Assembly (NCBI GenBank): GCA_046498385.1
Contig: JAWOAU010000104.1
Span: 1-41,107, forward strand
Direction of reading: 5' to 3'
Source of the DNA: Halarchaeoplasma sp046498385
GTDB lineage: Archaea > Thermoplasmatota > Thermoplasmata > Halarchaeoplasmatales > Halarchaeoplasmataceae
Length of the DNA: 41,107 nt
Shown: positions 8,385 through 16,153 of the stretch, one piece after another
Layout: every line of letters starts with the position of its first letter
How positions within the stretch are numbered: position 1 is the stretch's first letter
Made by a program: the position numbers and the translations under genes
Notes under the pieces: generated by a model
What the model was told of the DNA's origin: nothing
The model's input: only the letters and a program-made list of their open reading frames with translations
Database searches by the model: none

Positions 8385-9950
8385 CTACCGCATTTTGGTA
8401 CCGTTCTCAAGTACGATGGTCTCCGTAGAACCGCTCATCTTTAAAAGTTCCTGGAGAGACTGGGCATAGTCTTTTCCGGATTTCTCGAAAAGAGCTTCAA
8501 AATAACCCGATAAAAATTCACCGGTCTCAACTTCGTTATCATCGTACTTCCATTTATGAGACTGTGCTCGGCCGATGGCGTGAAGGAACCCGTAAGCGAT
8601 GGCCTTCATGCGGGTGTCCCGGGGGTTGATCTCTTTAACATAGTTCAACGCCTCGTCAGCGCCGCTGGTTTTAAAGGCGAGGATTAAATCATGGGCGAAC
8701 TTTGCGCGGGGTGGAAGTGATTTAAAAGATGGTAATGATGACAATTCATCGAGTTTCATCTTTTTTTTCCTCGCGGTTCTGACGACTTCTCTAGGTATCT
8801 CGCCCTTTTTCTTCCCGGCGGATACTAACTCGCCTACGATGGATTCATCATCCAGCATGACACTCAGGATTTCAACCGCATTTTCATCCCATGCCTTTTC
8901 AAGTAGTTCGTTCACGGTCCCGTGTTCAAGCATAACCGGTCCGGTAAGTTTTATGGTTTTCTTGAGTACGTCTTCCTCCCAATCTTCATACCTTAAAGAA
9001 TTTAAAAATGCCCTAGCATCATCTCCAAAACATTTTTCGCTTATAGCATACAGTTCACTATTTTTTTTCAAAGCGTTTCTATTCTCCGACACTATCCTAT
9101 CGATCAGCGTTCTGTCCGACATAGACCCGGAGAAATATTCGTTCTTTGTTGAACGTTTTAAGGAATATGTATTATCAGCGATCCTGCAAGATTCGCAGTT
9201 AGACCCGCATTTCATGAGATATTTACCTTCAACAGCGAAGAGTTTTTGGTTGTCCGGAGAAGCGATTCCGCTGCTAAAATGTATGAATAAGTTAGAGCCG
9301 TCGTCAGCACATCTTTCACATACTTTAAACGATCTATTTATGGAACGCCATTTCAGTGTAAAGTAAGTAAGACCGTGGTCCGTGTGAGAACATGAATAAC
9401 CCTGTTTTTCTTTATTGAATTTGTAACCAGATGTAAATATTTTTCTCTTTATATATCCTTTAGGGGGGGCATCTTCTTTACCGGTACACACCAATTCACC
9501 ACCCCATGAATAAATGTGATATCCTTTTTTGGAATAATCGTGATATGCCATCAACCTAAGGAAAGGGTCGTCAAAATGCTGTATTCCTACAAGACATCCC
9601 GCCTTGGCACTACCCTTTTTAGCATAGGATATATTTCCCTGTGGAGTCTTAGCATTGGCTAATAACTTTGCTTTGCCCTCATATGCCAACAACATGGTAG
9701 CGGCAGTCGCCTTAGTCAGGTCCGGTCCCCTTTTTGAATATTTCTCAAGCTTTTTTTGGTCTTCTTTATAATTCTCTAGTTTTTCAACCAACCTTTTCTC
9801 CTTACCAAATTTACATAGAAAACAGCTGCTTTCACACTTCGGTATGACCACTTTAGGGTTTTCTTTGATCTTTTTTGCGACCTCTATGAGTTTTTGTTCC
9901 TCAACTTTACTGGCCCGCTTCGGCCCCTTTCGAAATAATCCGGGAAACAT
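8385..9950 (-). CDS. Unknown cysteine-rich protein with two C-x3-C-x2-C motifs
   Basis: I do not recognise this 521-residue protein. It has no signal peptide or membrane helix. The N-terminal half is cysteine-rich: C39/C43/C46 and C248/C252/C255 each form C-x3-C-x2-C, and there is a CxxC at 211/214 plus single cysteines at 119, 155 and 187. This could bind zinc or an iron-sulfur cluster. The first motif resembles the radical SAM signature, but no convincing barrel pattern follows. The C-terminal half (about 280-521) looks helical. The ATG is fixed by AAGGAGT (9954-9960). It follows the small SAP-like gene by 13 nt, so the two are probably one operon. Confidence 0.75.
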   Translation of the reverse strand: MFPGLFRKGPKRASKVEEQKLIEVAKKIKENPKVVIPKCESSCFLCKFGKEKRLVEKLENYKEDQKKLEKYSKRGPDLTKATAATMLLAYEGKAKLLANAKTPQGNISYAKKGSAKAGCLVGIQHFDDPFLRLMAYHDYSKKGYHIYSWGGELVCTGKEDAPPKGYIKRKIFTSGYKFNKEKQGYSCSHTDHGLTYFTLKWRSINRSFKVCERCADDGSNLFIHFSSGIASPDNQKLFAVEGKYLMKCGSNCESCRIADNTYSLKRSTKNEYFSGSMSDRTLIDRIVSENRNALKKNSELYAISEKCFGDDARAFLNSLRYEDWEEDVLKKTIKLTGPVMLEHGTVNELLEKAWDENAVEILSVMLDDESIVGELVSAGKKKGEIPREVVRTARKKKMKLDELSSLPSFKSLPPRAKFAHDLILAFKTSGADEALNYVKEINPRDTRMKAIAYGFLHAIGRAQSHKWKYDDNEVETGEFLSGYFEALFEKSGKDYAQSLQELLKMSGSTETIVLENGTKMR

Positions 9951-9953
9951 TTT

Positions 9954-9960
9954 ACTCCTT
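9954..9960 (-). promoter_or_regulatory. Shine-Dalgarno site of the cysteine-rich protein
   Basis: AAGGAGT lies three bases before the ATG at 9950, just after the stop of the upstream small gene. It decides the start of the 521-residue protein. Confidence 0.6.
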
Positions 9961-9963
9961 TTT

Positions 9964-10158
9964 TCAATCCTTGGTGATGTATAAGCCCGCTGGTTTTTTG
10001 ATATACTTTTTTGCCTTACGGGCCTTTACTATCTCTTCCGCAACTGCCGTCTTGTTAGCTAAGCCTTCTGGATTTTCGATTTTTTCTTCGGCTGCAAGGC
10101 GGTTGAGTTCTTTTCGGGTATATTTGTCAACCAACGTCTCAATTTCTTCTTCGGACAT
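9964..10158 (-). CDS. Small SAP/Rho_N-like helical protein
   Basis: This 64-residue protein has the pattern YTRKELNRLAAEEKI, then a loop, then NKTAVAEEIVKA. That is the helix-extended-loop-helix layout of SAP, Rho N-terminal and HeH/LEM-type domains, which often bind nucleic acid. The C-terminus is basic (RKAKKYIKK). There is no ribosome site, but an A/T-rich TATA-like element (about 10179-10188) lies about 26 nt before the ATG, consistent with a leaderless first gene. It is followed by the 521-residue cysteine-rich protein. The domain call rests on the hydrophobic pattern only. Confidence 0.6.
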   Translation of the reverse strand: MSEEEIETLVDKYTRKELNRLAAEEKIENPEGLANKTAVAEEIVKARKAKKYIKKPAGLYITKD

Positions 10159-10250
10159 AGAAAGTCAATAGTATTCATGTTATTTTAGATTTTAGTTTGA
10201 TGTTTGGACTTTTTGAACTGTTACAGACGATCAAAAGATGTGCGAACGAA

Positions 10251-10259
10251 AAATATATT
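10251..10259 (+). promoter_or_regulatory. TATA box of rfcS
   Basis: AAATATATT is centred about 30 nt before the ATG at 10285. It supports that ATG rather than the longer frame beginning at 10204, whose start codon would be upstream of the predicted transcript. Confidence 0.55.
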
Positions 10260-10284
10260 ACGTCTCCTTGCGTGCACAGGGACA

Positions 10285-11238
10285 ATGGAAAAGATATGGA
10301 CTGAGAAATACCGGCCCGACGTACTAGAGGATGTTTATGGTCAGGAACGGGTTATAGAACGGTTAAAAGCATATGTGAAAAAGGGATCGTTACCTCATCT
10401 ACTCTTCGCAGGCCCGGCGGGAACGGGAAAAACCACTTCGGCCATCGCCCTCTCCAAAGAGCTGTACGACGAGCAGTGGAAAGCCGCCTTCTTTGAATTG
10501 AACGCCAGTGACGAAAGGGGAATAGATGTTATCCGTAACAAGATAAAAGAATACGCACGGACCACCGCCATCAGCCAGCGTGGTTTTAAAATAATATTCA
10601 TGGACGAGGCGGATTCCCTGACCTCTGAAGCACAGGCTGCCCTCAGAAGGACCATGGAAAAATATTCTAACAACTGTAGATTTATACTCTCCTGCAACTA
10701 CTCTTCAAAGATTATCGATCCCATACAATCTCGATGTGCGGTCTTTAGGTTTAGACATATAACCAACGAAAATGTTAAAAGCTGGATCGAGCATATCGCA
10801 GAGGAAGAGGGACTGGAAATATCGGATGAAGCTATGGAAATGCTGGTTAGATTGGCCGAAGGAGACCTTAGGAGAGCAACGAACTTACTTCAGATTTCAG
10901 CTTCTACTACCGACAAAATATCCGGCGAGGTGGTAAGACGGAGTGCAAATGTCGCCAGACCCCAAGACATAGAAGACCTCATCGTTTCAGCCATGAAAGA
11001 TGAATTTGTGGTTGTTAGAAACAAGCTAGACGATCTTCTGATAGAAAACGGCTTGTCAGGTGGAGATATAATCAAGCAGATACACAAGAGTATCTACAAC
11101 GTTCCCATGGATAACTGGAAGAGAATGAAGTTGGTAGAAAAGATCGGTGAGGCCGAATTCCGTATGGTCCAGGGTTCTAACGAAAGGATCCAGTTAGAGG
11201 CACTTCTGGCACAGTTCACATTGGAAACAAAAAACTGA
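10285..11238 (+). CDS. rfcS: Replication factor C small subunit
   Basis: This is the AAA+ clamp-loader subunit that loads PCNA at primer-template junctions. The 317 residues begin MEKIWTEKYRPDVLEDVYGQ, as expected for archaeal RFC-S. Walker A is GPAGTGKTT, Walker B is IIFMDEADSL, and the SRC motif (QSRCAVFRF) carries the arginine finger. A C-terminal collar domain follows. The frame is open 27 codons further upstream, but that extension is atypical and lies upstream of the predicted transcription start. The gene diverges from the SAP-like gene and converges on the YjbQ-family gene with one base between stops. RFC large subunit is not in the window. Confidence 0.96.
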   Translation: MEKIWTEKYRPDVLEDVYGQERVIERLKAYVKKGSLPHLLFAGPAGTGKTTSAIALSKELYDEQWKAAFFELNASDERGIDVIRNKIKEYARTTAISQRGFKIIFMDEADSLTSEAQAALRRTMEKYSNNCRFILSCNYSSKIIDPIQSRCAVFRFRHITNENVKSWIEHIAEEEGLEISDEAMEMLVRLAEGDLRRATNLLQISASTTDKISGEVVRRSANVARPQDIEDLIVSAMKDEFVVVRNKLDDLLIENGLSGGDIIKQIHKSIYNVPMDNWKRMKLVEKIGEAEFRMVQGSNERIQLEALLAQFTLETKN

Positions 11239-11239
11239 C

Positions 11240-11659
11240 CTATTCCCCAATAACTTTCACGATTATTTTTCTTTCCCTGGCAGGAACGTCCATATCGCAG
11301 AGTATTATTTGCTGCCAAGTTCCCAACGTCAATTCTCCGTTTGACAGCGGTACGGTTAAACTAGGACCGAGGAAGGACGCCCTTACGTGTGAATGACCAT
11401 TGCCATCATGCCATCTTTCGTGATGCTCGTATCTTATATTCTTTGGAAACAGTTTTTCCAAAGCACGGGGGAAATCTTCCAGTAATCCGGGTTCGTACTC
11501 GATGGTAGTTACGGCACCGGTCGCTCCTGGAACAAAGACCAATACGATGCCTTCCTTGATACCGCTTTTTTTTACAGATTTTTTCACCTGCGGAGTGATA
11601 TCTTTTATGTCCAACTCCTGGGATGTTTTAACTGTAAACACTATTTCTTTGACGGTCAT
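11240..11659 (-). CDS. YjbQ/UPF0047 family protein
   Basis: This 139-residue protein has the family core: GIVLVFVPGATGAVTTIEYEPG, the central HHERWHDGNGHSHVRASFLGPS with conserved histidines, then GTWQQIILCDMD. The family forms small trimers with a histidine-rich pocket, and some members are reported to have weak thiamin phosphate synthase activity; the physiological role is unclear. The ATG at 11659 is preferred over ATGs 9 and 12 nt upstream because the TATA box (11681-11690) is 26 nt from it. Its stop is one base from the convergent rfcS stop. Confidence 0.9.
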   Translation of the reverse strand: MTVKEIVFTVKTSQELDIKDITPQVKKSVKKSGIKEGIVLVFVPGATGAVTTIEYEPGLLEDFPRALEKLFPKNIRYEHHERWHDGNGHSHVRASFLGPSLTVPLSNGELTLGTWQQIILCDMDVPARERKIIVKVIGE

Positions 11660-11680
11660 AGTCCACATCATCCGGAATCT

Positions 11681-11690
11681 GTTTTATACC
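11681..11690 (-). promoter_or_regulatory. TATA box of the YjbQ-family gene
   Basis: GGTATAAAAC on the minus strand is centred about 26 nt before the fifth codon of the long frame (ATG at 11659), which implies a leaderless transcript and decides the start. Confidence 0.55.
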
Positions 11691-11704
11691 ACTTTCGGTC
11701 GGAA

Positions 11705-13204
11705 TTAAAAAAATTTGAGCTTTTTCTTTCCTTCGATCTCGGCGATATCATCGAACAGATCTATCTTGATCGGCACTGCAAATTTGGTGAATATGCTGCT
11801 GACGATAGCTTCACCTTTATCAAGACTGGCAATATTTTTACTGTCTTTGGAAAGGTCCTGTGCAACGCTTCCTATTATAGCCTCCCTTTCACTCCTCATC
11901 TCGTTACCGAGGATTATCTTTGTATTCATGTTAGCCAACAGTTCACGGGGGATCATACTTGATAATTGAGTTATGGCGATTAGGCCGACTCTGAACTTTC
12001 TACCCTCTCTAGCGATGGTATGAAACACGTTCCTTCCGGCACGCTCACCCAATACCCTAGGGGCCTCTTCGATCACGATACTTATGGTCGGCTTGCCATC
12101 TAGTTCGCCCGACTCCTTGTAACGTTTGTACCGGTTGAATACCCTGTTTGTGATCATACCCGCTATCAACAATTCTTTGTCCTGGGGCATGGAACTGGTA
12201 TCTAGTATGATCGTCTTACCGAGTTCCATTGAATCTACGATCTGGTTCAACATGTTTACGTTACCTTTGGTGGTAAATATACCGCTCCTGCAGTAAACCC
12301 TGCCGTCTTCCCGGTGTACGTCTATAGCTAGGGACAATTTCCTCCTAAGTACGTCCAGCGTGGTTTCCTGGATACCGTGTAGTTTTGCCTCATCTTCGCT
12401 GCTAAGGTAAATATTTGTCAGCCACTTGTCCCTGTACTCCTCATAGTAAACATACATGGCATCTGTTTGTGCGGATGTCAGATCGATGATCCCGCTTAGG
12501 TCCCATGGTTTAAGCAGATCTATGTTGAGTTTTAAGCTGAAACCCCCTTTGGGGGAGTTCGGCGAATAGTATTCCATTTTACTTTGTGCTTTAGGATGAT
12601 CTTTGACACCGATTTCGTTCCTACCGTAGTATTCATCGTGGGGATCGATTATCAGCATGCCGCAGTAATCTTTTGGTATAAGGTTCCAAAGCATCACCTT
12701 TACCAGATTGCTCTTTCCCCTACCTGTAGTTGCAGGTATGAGTATATGATGAGACAATGCTTTTTTTCCGTCTATATAAACCGGCACATCAAGCACTCTG
12801 CTCCCGCTCCTTATTTTCCCTAGATACAATCCATTTTCCGGTTCATCCATGAAATGAAAATGGTCCTCCTTTACCCGTTGGATCTGGTTAAAAAAAGGGG
12901 GTAATTTCTTCGGTATCTTCGCTTCACCTTCCTTCACGTGGACCAGAAGTTTTGCCTTGGCATTGATGTAATTTCGGATCTCCTCTTCCATTAGGCTGGT
13001 ATCTTGGTAGCCCTCAAGCTGCATGCCGCTTATACGTGCCAGGTCGTCGTCTTCCATGAGAGATTGATATCCCAGATCGTGTACCTGTAAGATAACGTTA
13101 CCTCCAACGGATAACAGTTCTCCTATCTCGATGGTTTTTCCGGCCTTCTGCCTGATGTAAAGTTCTCCGTATTCTCCGCCGATTATCTGTCCAACAACTG
13201 CCAA
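11705..13204 (-). CDS. herA: HerA DNA helicase/translocase
   Basis: This is a 499-residue FtsK-HerA superfamily ATPase. An N-terminal HAS-barrel-like segment (MAVVGQIIGGEYGELYI) is followed by Walker A ATTGRGKS (158-165), Walker B LIIDPHDEY (184-192) and, later, IVIEEAPRVLG and the TQLSSMIP sensor region. HerA forms a hexamer that works with NurA in DNA end resection. The start is TTG at 13202-13204 with a GTGAT-type ribosome site just upstream. It follows nurA by 12 nt. Mre11 and Rad50, often in the same cluster, are not in this window. Confidence 0.94.
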   Translation of the reverse strand: MAVVGQIIGGEYGELYIRQKAGKTIEIGELLSVGGNVILQVHDLGYQSLMEDDDLARISGMQLEGYQDTSLMEEEIRNYINAKAKLLVHVKEGEAKIPKKLPPFFNQIQRVKEDHFHFMDEPENGLYLGKIRSGSRVLDVPVYIDGKKALSHHILIPATTGRGKSNLVKVMLWNLIPKDYCGMLIIDPHDEYYGRNEIGVKDHPKAQSKMEYYSPNSPKGGFSLKLNIDLLKPWDLSGIIDLTSAQTDAMYVYYEEYRDKWLTNIYLSSEDEAKLHGIQETTLDVLRRKLSLAIDVHREDGRVYCRSGIFTTKGNVNMLNQIVDSMELGKTIILDTSSMPQDKELLIAGMITNRVFNRYKRYKESGELDGKPTISIVIEEAPRVLGERAGRNVFHTIAREGRKFRVGLIAITQLSSMIPRELLANMNTKIILGNEMRSEREAIIGSVAQDLSKDSKNIASLDKGEAIVSSIFTKFAVPIKIDLFDDIAEIEGKKKLKFF

Positions 13205-13216
13205 TTAAATCACATC

Positions 13217-14236
13217 CTATAACTCACTTAATTTATCATGGGCGTCCAGGGCCCTCATCCTATGTGAAACGGTTTTTTTCATTCTGTCCGCACCGGCCCT
13301 TCTAAGGTGCTTGGTTTCCTCATCCGAAACCCGGGCTTTGATATCCGCATCCACCAATCCGTAGGGATATCCTAGGAACAATGGGTCTCTTGCTTGATTC
13401 GCTAGGTATCCTAAAACCTCTTCTTTTTCTTGTTTGAATCCATCATAAAATTCCGTTCGAAAAACGTATTCCGATCGAGGGTGGTACTTTACTATGGACA
13501 TATCTCCGCGGTGGTCCGGATTATGATTGATTGCCAAGGGGTGATACATCCAAAGTTCCGAGTCGAAGTCCCGGGCAAAAAACCTTACCGCCGAGATTAG
13601 AGGATGCCCCAAGGTCGTTCGGAGGGAACAACTCTTGGCGATTCCAACCAGATTTACGTTCATCTCTTCAACTGCATGGTACAAGGCATCCGCATACTTC
13701 TTTTCGTTCTCCACGCTGGTCTGAAGGACCCCGTCTTTCACCAGTATATCACCATCATGCAGATACTCCTCCACCGCATATTTCATAGCACTCCATTCCA
13801 GATATGTCCTGATTATACGTCCGGCCTTTTCTGATCCTCCTAGTTCATCCTTACTCAGCAGAAAATCCCGCTTGGGAATCGAGATATCCGACTCCATGGG
13901 ATAAAGATTGCACTTCACATGGCGATCATTGTCCTCGACCATCAAGAATGTATTCAACGGTTTGACATTTTTATATCTTTTACGACCTTTGAACAGATTG
14001 AAATAAACACGGATAAGGTGCAGCGAATCTACTGGGGAGCGGTAAATGCAGTTATTACCTCCGTCCACGCAGCATACGATTCTATCTCCTTTGTCCCTGA
14101 ATCCGTACTTGGAAAAGTTGTCAGTGGATAAAGGCACTGATTCATAGTAACCCTGATGGTGTTGAAAGAGAGGGTCACCCCATTCGTCCGGTATACCACC
14201 CATCTCTTCGATAATACTCCATAATTCCTGTATCAT
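13217..14236 (-). CDS. nurA: NurA 5'-3' nuclease
   Basis: This 339-residue NurA-domain protein is the nuclease partner of HerA in DNA end processing. Acidic residues expected at the active site are visible in VCCVDGG (D58), VKDGVLQ and GLVDADIKA. The conserved lysine region VGIAKSC is also present. It is divergent from the well-known crenarchaeal sequences, but its position directly upstream of herA and the motif order support the call. The start is the ATG at 14236. Confidence 0.88.
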   Translation of the reverse strand: MIQELWSIIEEMGGIPDEWGDPLFQHHQGYYESVPLSTDNFSKYGFRDKGDRIVCCVDGGNNCIYRSPVDSLHLIRVYFNLFKGRKRYKNVKPLNTFLMVEDNDRHVKCNLYPMESDISIPKRDFLLSKDELGGSEKAGRIIRTYLEWSAMKYAVEEYLHDGDILVKDGVLQTSVENEKKYADALYHAVEEMNVNLVGIAKSCSLRTTLGHPLISAVRFFARDFDSELWMYHPLAINHNPDHRGDMSIVKYHPRSEYVFRTEFYDGFKQEKEEVLGYLANQARDPLFLGYPYGLVDADIKARVSDEETKHLRRAGADRMKKTVSHRMRALDAHDKLSEL

Positions 14237-14328
14237 TCATTGGGTCAATCCCATGAGGGGTACTTAATATTTCACAAGGGGGATGAATGAAAGTGACTGA
14301 TTTAAGATTTCGTTGATACGGCGGGATG

Positions 14329-15096
14329 TCAGTAATGTCCCAGCAGTCCTCTGTCTTTGGCAAGTTTCTCCAATAGGTTAAAAACAAGATATCCGGCTAT
14401 AAGATATGCAAATGAATTGATGAGCAGGATAGCTAAAGAGCCCTTTGACAGCTCGGCTATGGTCGAGCCTCCCACCAGCAGTCTGTTCAAAAGTAAGTTC
14501 CCCCAGGATATGGGTACAACATATATGATAGGATGGTCTGTTACGCTGGGAAGTACTAACAGGAAGATAAATATGAACTGGAGGATGCTAAATGCACCCT
14601 GTACCTTCTTAAAAACAAGTGCCAGGCCGCCCATCATAAAGCCGATACCGTAAACCGCAAGAATTGTGATGAACATCAAGGGTATAACTCCCCAGGAAAA
14701 CGATAGATAATAACCGGTTCCTACCATCATAAATATCATGAATGTCACGATGAGGAGCAGGTTGAATAAGAAGGAAGCGATGATCCTGTACCCGGATATC
14801 CTGCCGAAACTCATGGGAGAAAGGTACAGCTGTTCCAAGGTACCGTTCCTTGCTTCTTCAAGAAGGGACCAGGCAAGCTCGGAGAAACCAAGTATAACAA
14901 ATATCCACATGGCGAAACCCACTATTGTGCCCCCCAGTGTCTCTCCGGTAGCCTCAAAGGCCTCCAGACCAAAGAAAACCATGGCGAATAGTATGTAAAT
15001 CCCCCCCATCATCATAACCGTGTTGAAGGCATATCTCTTCAACTCGATGAAATATTTTTTTAATATGGCAAGGAAAACAGCGCTCTCTTGCATCAT
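14329..15096 (-). CDS. ABC-2 type transporter permease
   Basis: This 255-residue integral membrane protein has six hydrophobic segments and the ABC-2 coupling region (SLLEEARNGTLEQLYLSPM), which is characteristic of exporter permeases of the NatB/DrrB type. Its ATG overlaps the stop of the ATPase gene (ATGA) and is preceded by AGGAGG (15102-15107), so the pair is translationally coupled. It probably acts with the upstream ATPase as a homodimeric exporter; the substrate is unknown. Confidence 0.9.
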   Translation of the reverse strand: MMQESAVFLAILKKYFIELKRYAFNTVMMMGGIYILFAMVFFGLEAFEATGETLGGTIVGFAMWIFVILGFSELAWSLLEEARNGTLEQLYLSPMSFGRISGYRIIASFLFNLLLIVTFMIFMMVGTGYYLSFSWGVIPLMFITILAVYGIGFMMGGLALVFKKVQGAFSILQFIFIFLLVLPSVTDHPIIYVVPISWGNLLLNRLLVGGSTIAELSKGSLAILLINSFAYLIAGYLVFNLLEKLAKDRGLLGHY

Positions 15097-16040
15097 TTGT
15101 GCCTCCTGAGAACTTTAAGGAATATCTCCTCGAAGCCGGGCTCTAAACTTCTGATCTGTTCAATTTCAGCGTGATTTTCTCGTAGAACTTTCATCAATCT
15201 ATAAACTGATTCAGAAGAGGACAGGTGGGCGGATATTATGCTATGCCCGTCTTTTTCTTCCACACTTAGCTCCTCGAACTTATCCTGGAGGTGCCTTTCA
15301 TCTATCCTACCGCGTACACTTATTTCGTAGGACTGCACTTTGAACAGTCTTTTGAGTTTACGTATATCATCATCCACAATAAGTTGACCGTGATTGATGA
15401 CCAGTACCCTTTCGCAAACATCCTCCACAACCTTCATATCGTGACTACTCAACAGTATTGTTTTACCTTTCTCCCTTGCAAGATCGAGTATGAATTTCCG
15501 CATGTCTATGGAGGCCTCCACATCGAGACCCAGGGTGGGTTCGTCCAAGAGGAGGAGAGGTGTCTGTCTGATAAGAGCGCATCCCAGGGCGAGTTTCTGC
15601 TGCATCCCTCTGGATAATTTTCTGGCGGTCACGTCTTTTTTTTCTTCGAGGTCGAACATTTCAAGCAAACGGGATATTTCAGACTTCGCTTTTGTTGTGG
15701 GTATTCCTTGGAGACCTGCAAAAAACTCAAGGTTCTCTTTCGCAGTCAAACGCCAGTATATATTTCTGTTACCTTCAAGCACCGCACTGACATTCTCTGC
15801 AACTAACCGGGGTTTATCCATGGTATGTCCAAATACCCTAATGCGGCCATCGGTCGGATTAATGAGGCCGCATATGCATTTGATAGTGGTGGTTTTTCCG
15901 GCACCGTTAGGTCCCAGCAGTCCCACGACTTCTCCCTCCTCTACCTTGAAAGATACATTATCAACTGCGGTAACTCCTTTTCCCTTTCTTTCGCGATAAA
16001 CCTTGGATAGCTCATCCACAACAAGAGGAGTTTGTACCAT
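15093..16040 (-). CDS. ABC transporter ATP-binding protein
   Basis: This 315-residue ATPase has Walker A LGPNGAGKTTT, the signature LSRGMQQKLALG, Walker B LLLLDEPTLGLD and the switch histidine in LLSSHD. A C-terminal extension of about 90 residues is typical of DrrA/NatA-like exporters. It is the first gene of a two-gene operon with the permease. A TATA-rich element (16057-16069) lies 21-28 nt before the ATG, consistent with a leaderless transcript. The substrate cannot be read from sequence. Confidence 0.94.
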   Translation of the reverse strand: MVQTPLVVDELSKVYRERKGKGVTAVDNVSFKVEEGEVVGLLGPNGAGKTTTIKCICGLINPTDGRIRVFGHTMDKPRLVAENVSAVLEGNRNIYWRLTAKENLEFFAGLQGIPTTKAKSEISRLLEMFDLEEKKDVTARKLSRGMQQKLALGCALIRQTPLLLLDEPTLGLDVEASIDMRKFILDLAREKGKTILLSSHDMKVVEDVCERVLVINHGQLIVDDDIRKLKRLFKVQSYEISVRGRIDERHLQDKFEELSVEEKDGHSIISAHLSSSESVYRLMKVLRENHAEIEQIRSLEPGFEEIFLKVLRRHK

Positions 16041-16056
16041 GGTCGGATAGGTACGA

Positions 16057-16069
16057 CTATAAAATATAA
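16057..16069 (-). promoter_or_regulatory. TATA box of the ABC exporter operon
   Basis: TTATATTTTATAG on the minus strand lies 17-29 nt before the ATG at 16040. No ribosome site is seen, consistent with leaderless transcription. Confidence 0.5.
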
Positions 16070-16119
16070 CACACTTTCGGTATCCATCAACGTGAACCTG
16101 TCAAGAGTTTTCCCCAAAA

Positions 16120-16148
16120 CTGTTTTAAAAGGATCCGCCTTTTAACAG
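16120..16148. promoter_or_regulatory. TATA box of arcS embedded in an imperfect inverted repeat
   Basis: CTGTTTTAAAAGG (16120-16132) pairs with CCTTTTAACAG (16138-16148), apart from two extra T in the left arm. The TTTTAAAA core is centred about 28 nt before the arcS ATG, so the repeat covers the TATA box and approaches the start site. It could be an operator or a fortuitous AT-rich palindrome. Confidence 0.35.
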
Positions 16149-16153
16149 GCCGG

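Noticed and set aside
8385..9950. Radical SAM enzyme call for the 521-residue protein from C-x3-C-x2-C and a later GGE
   Set aside because: The spacing between the motifs (about 105 residues) and lack of a barrel pattern do not fit; a second identical cysteine motif suggests a different metal site.
10204..10284. N-terminal extension of rfcS by 27 codons
   Set aside because: The start would lie upstream of the TATA box, and the RFC-S family begins at the MEKIWTEKYRP segment.
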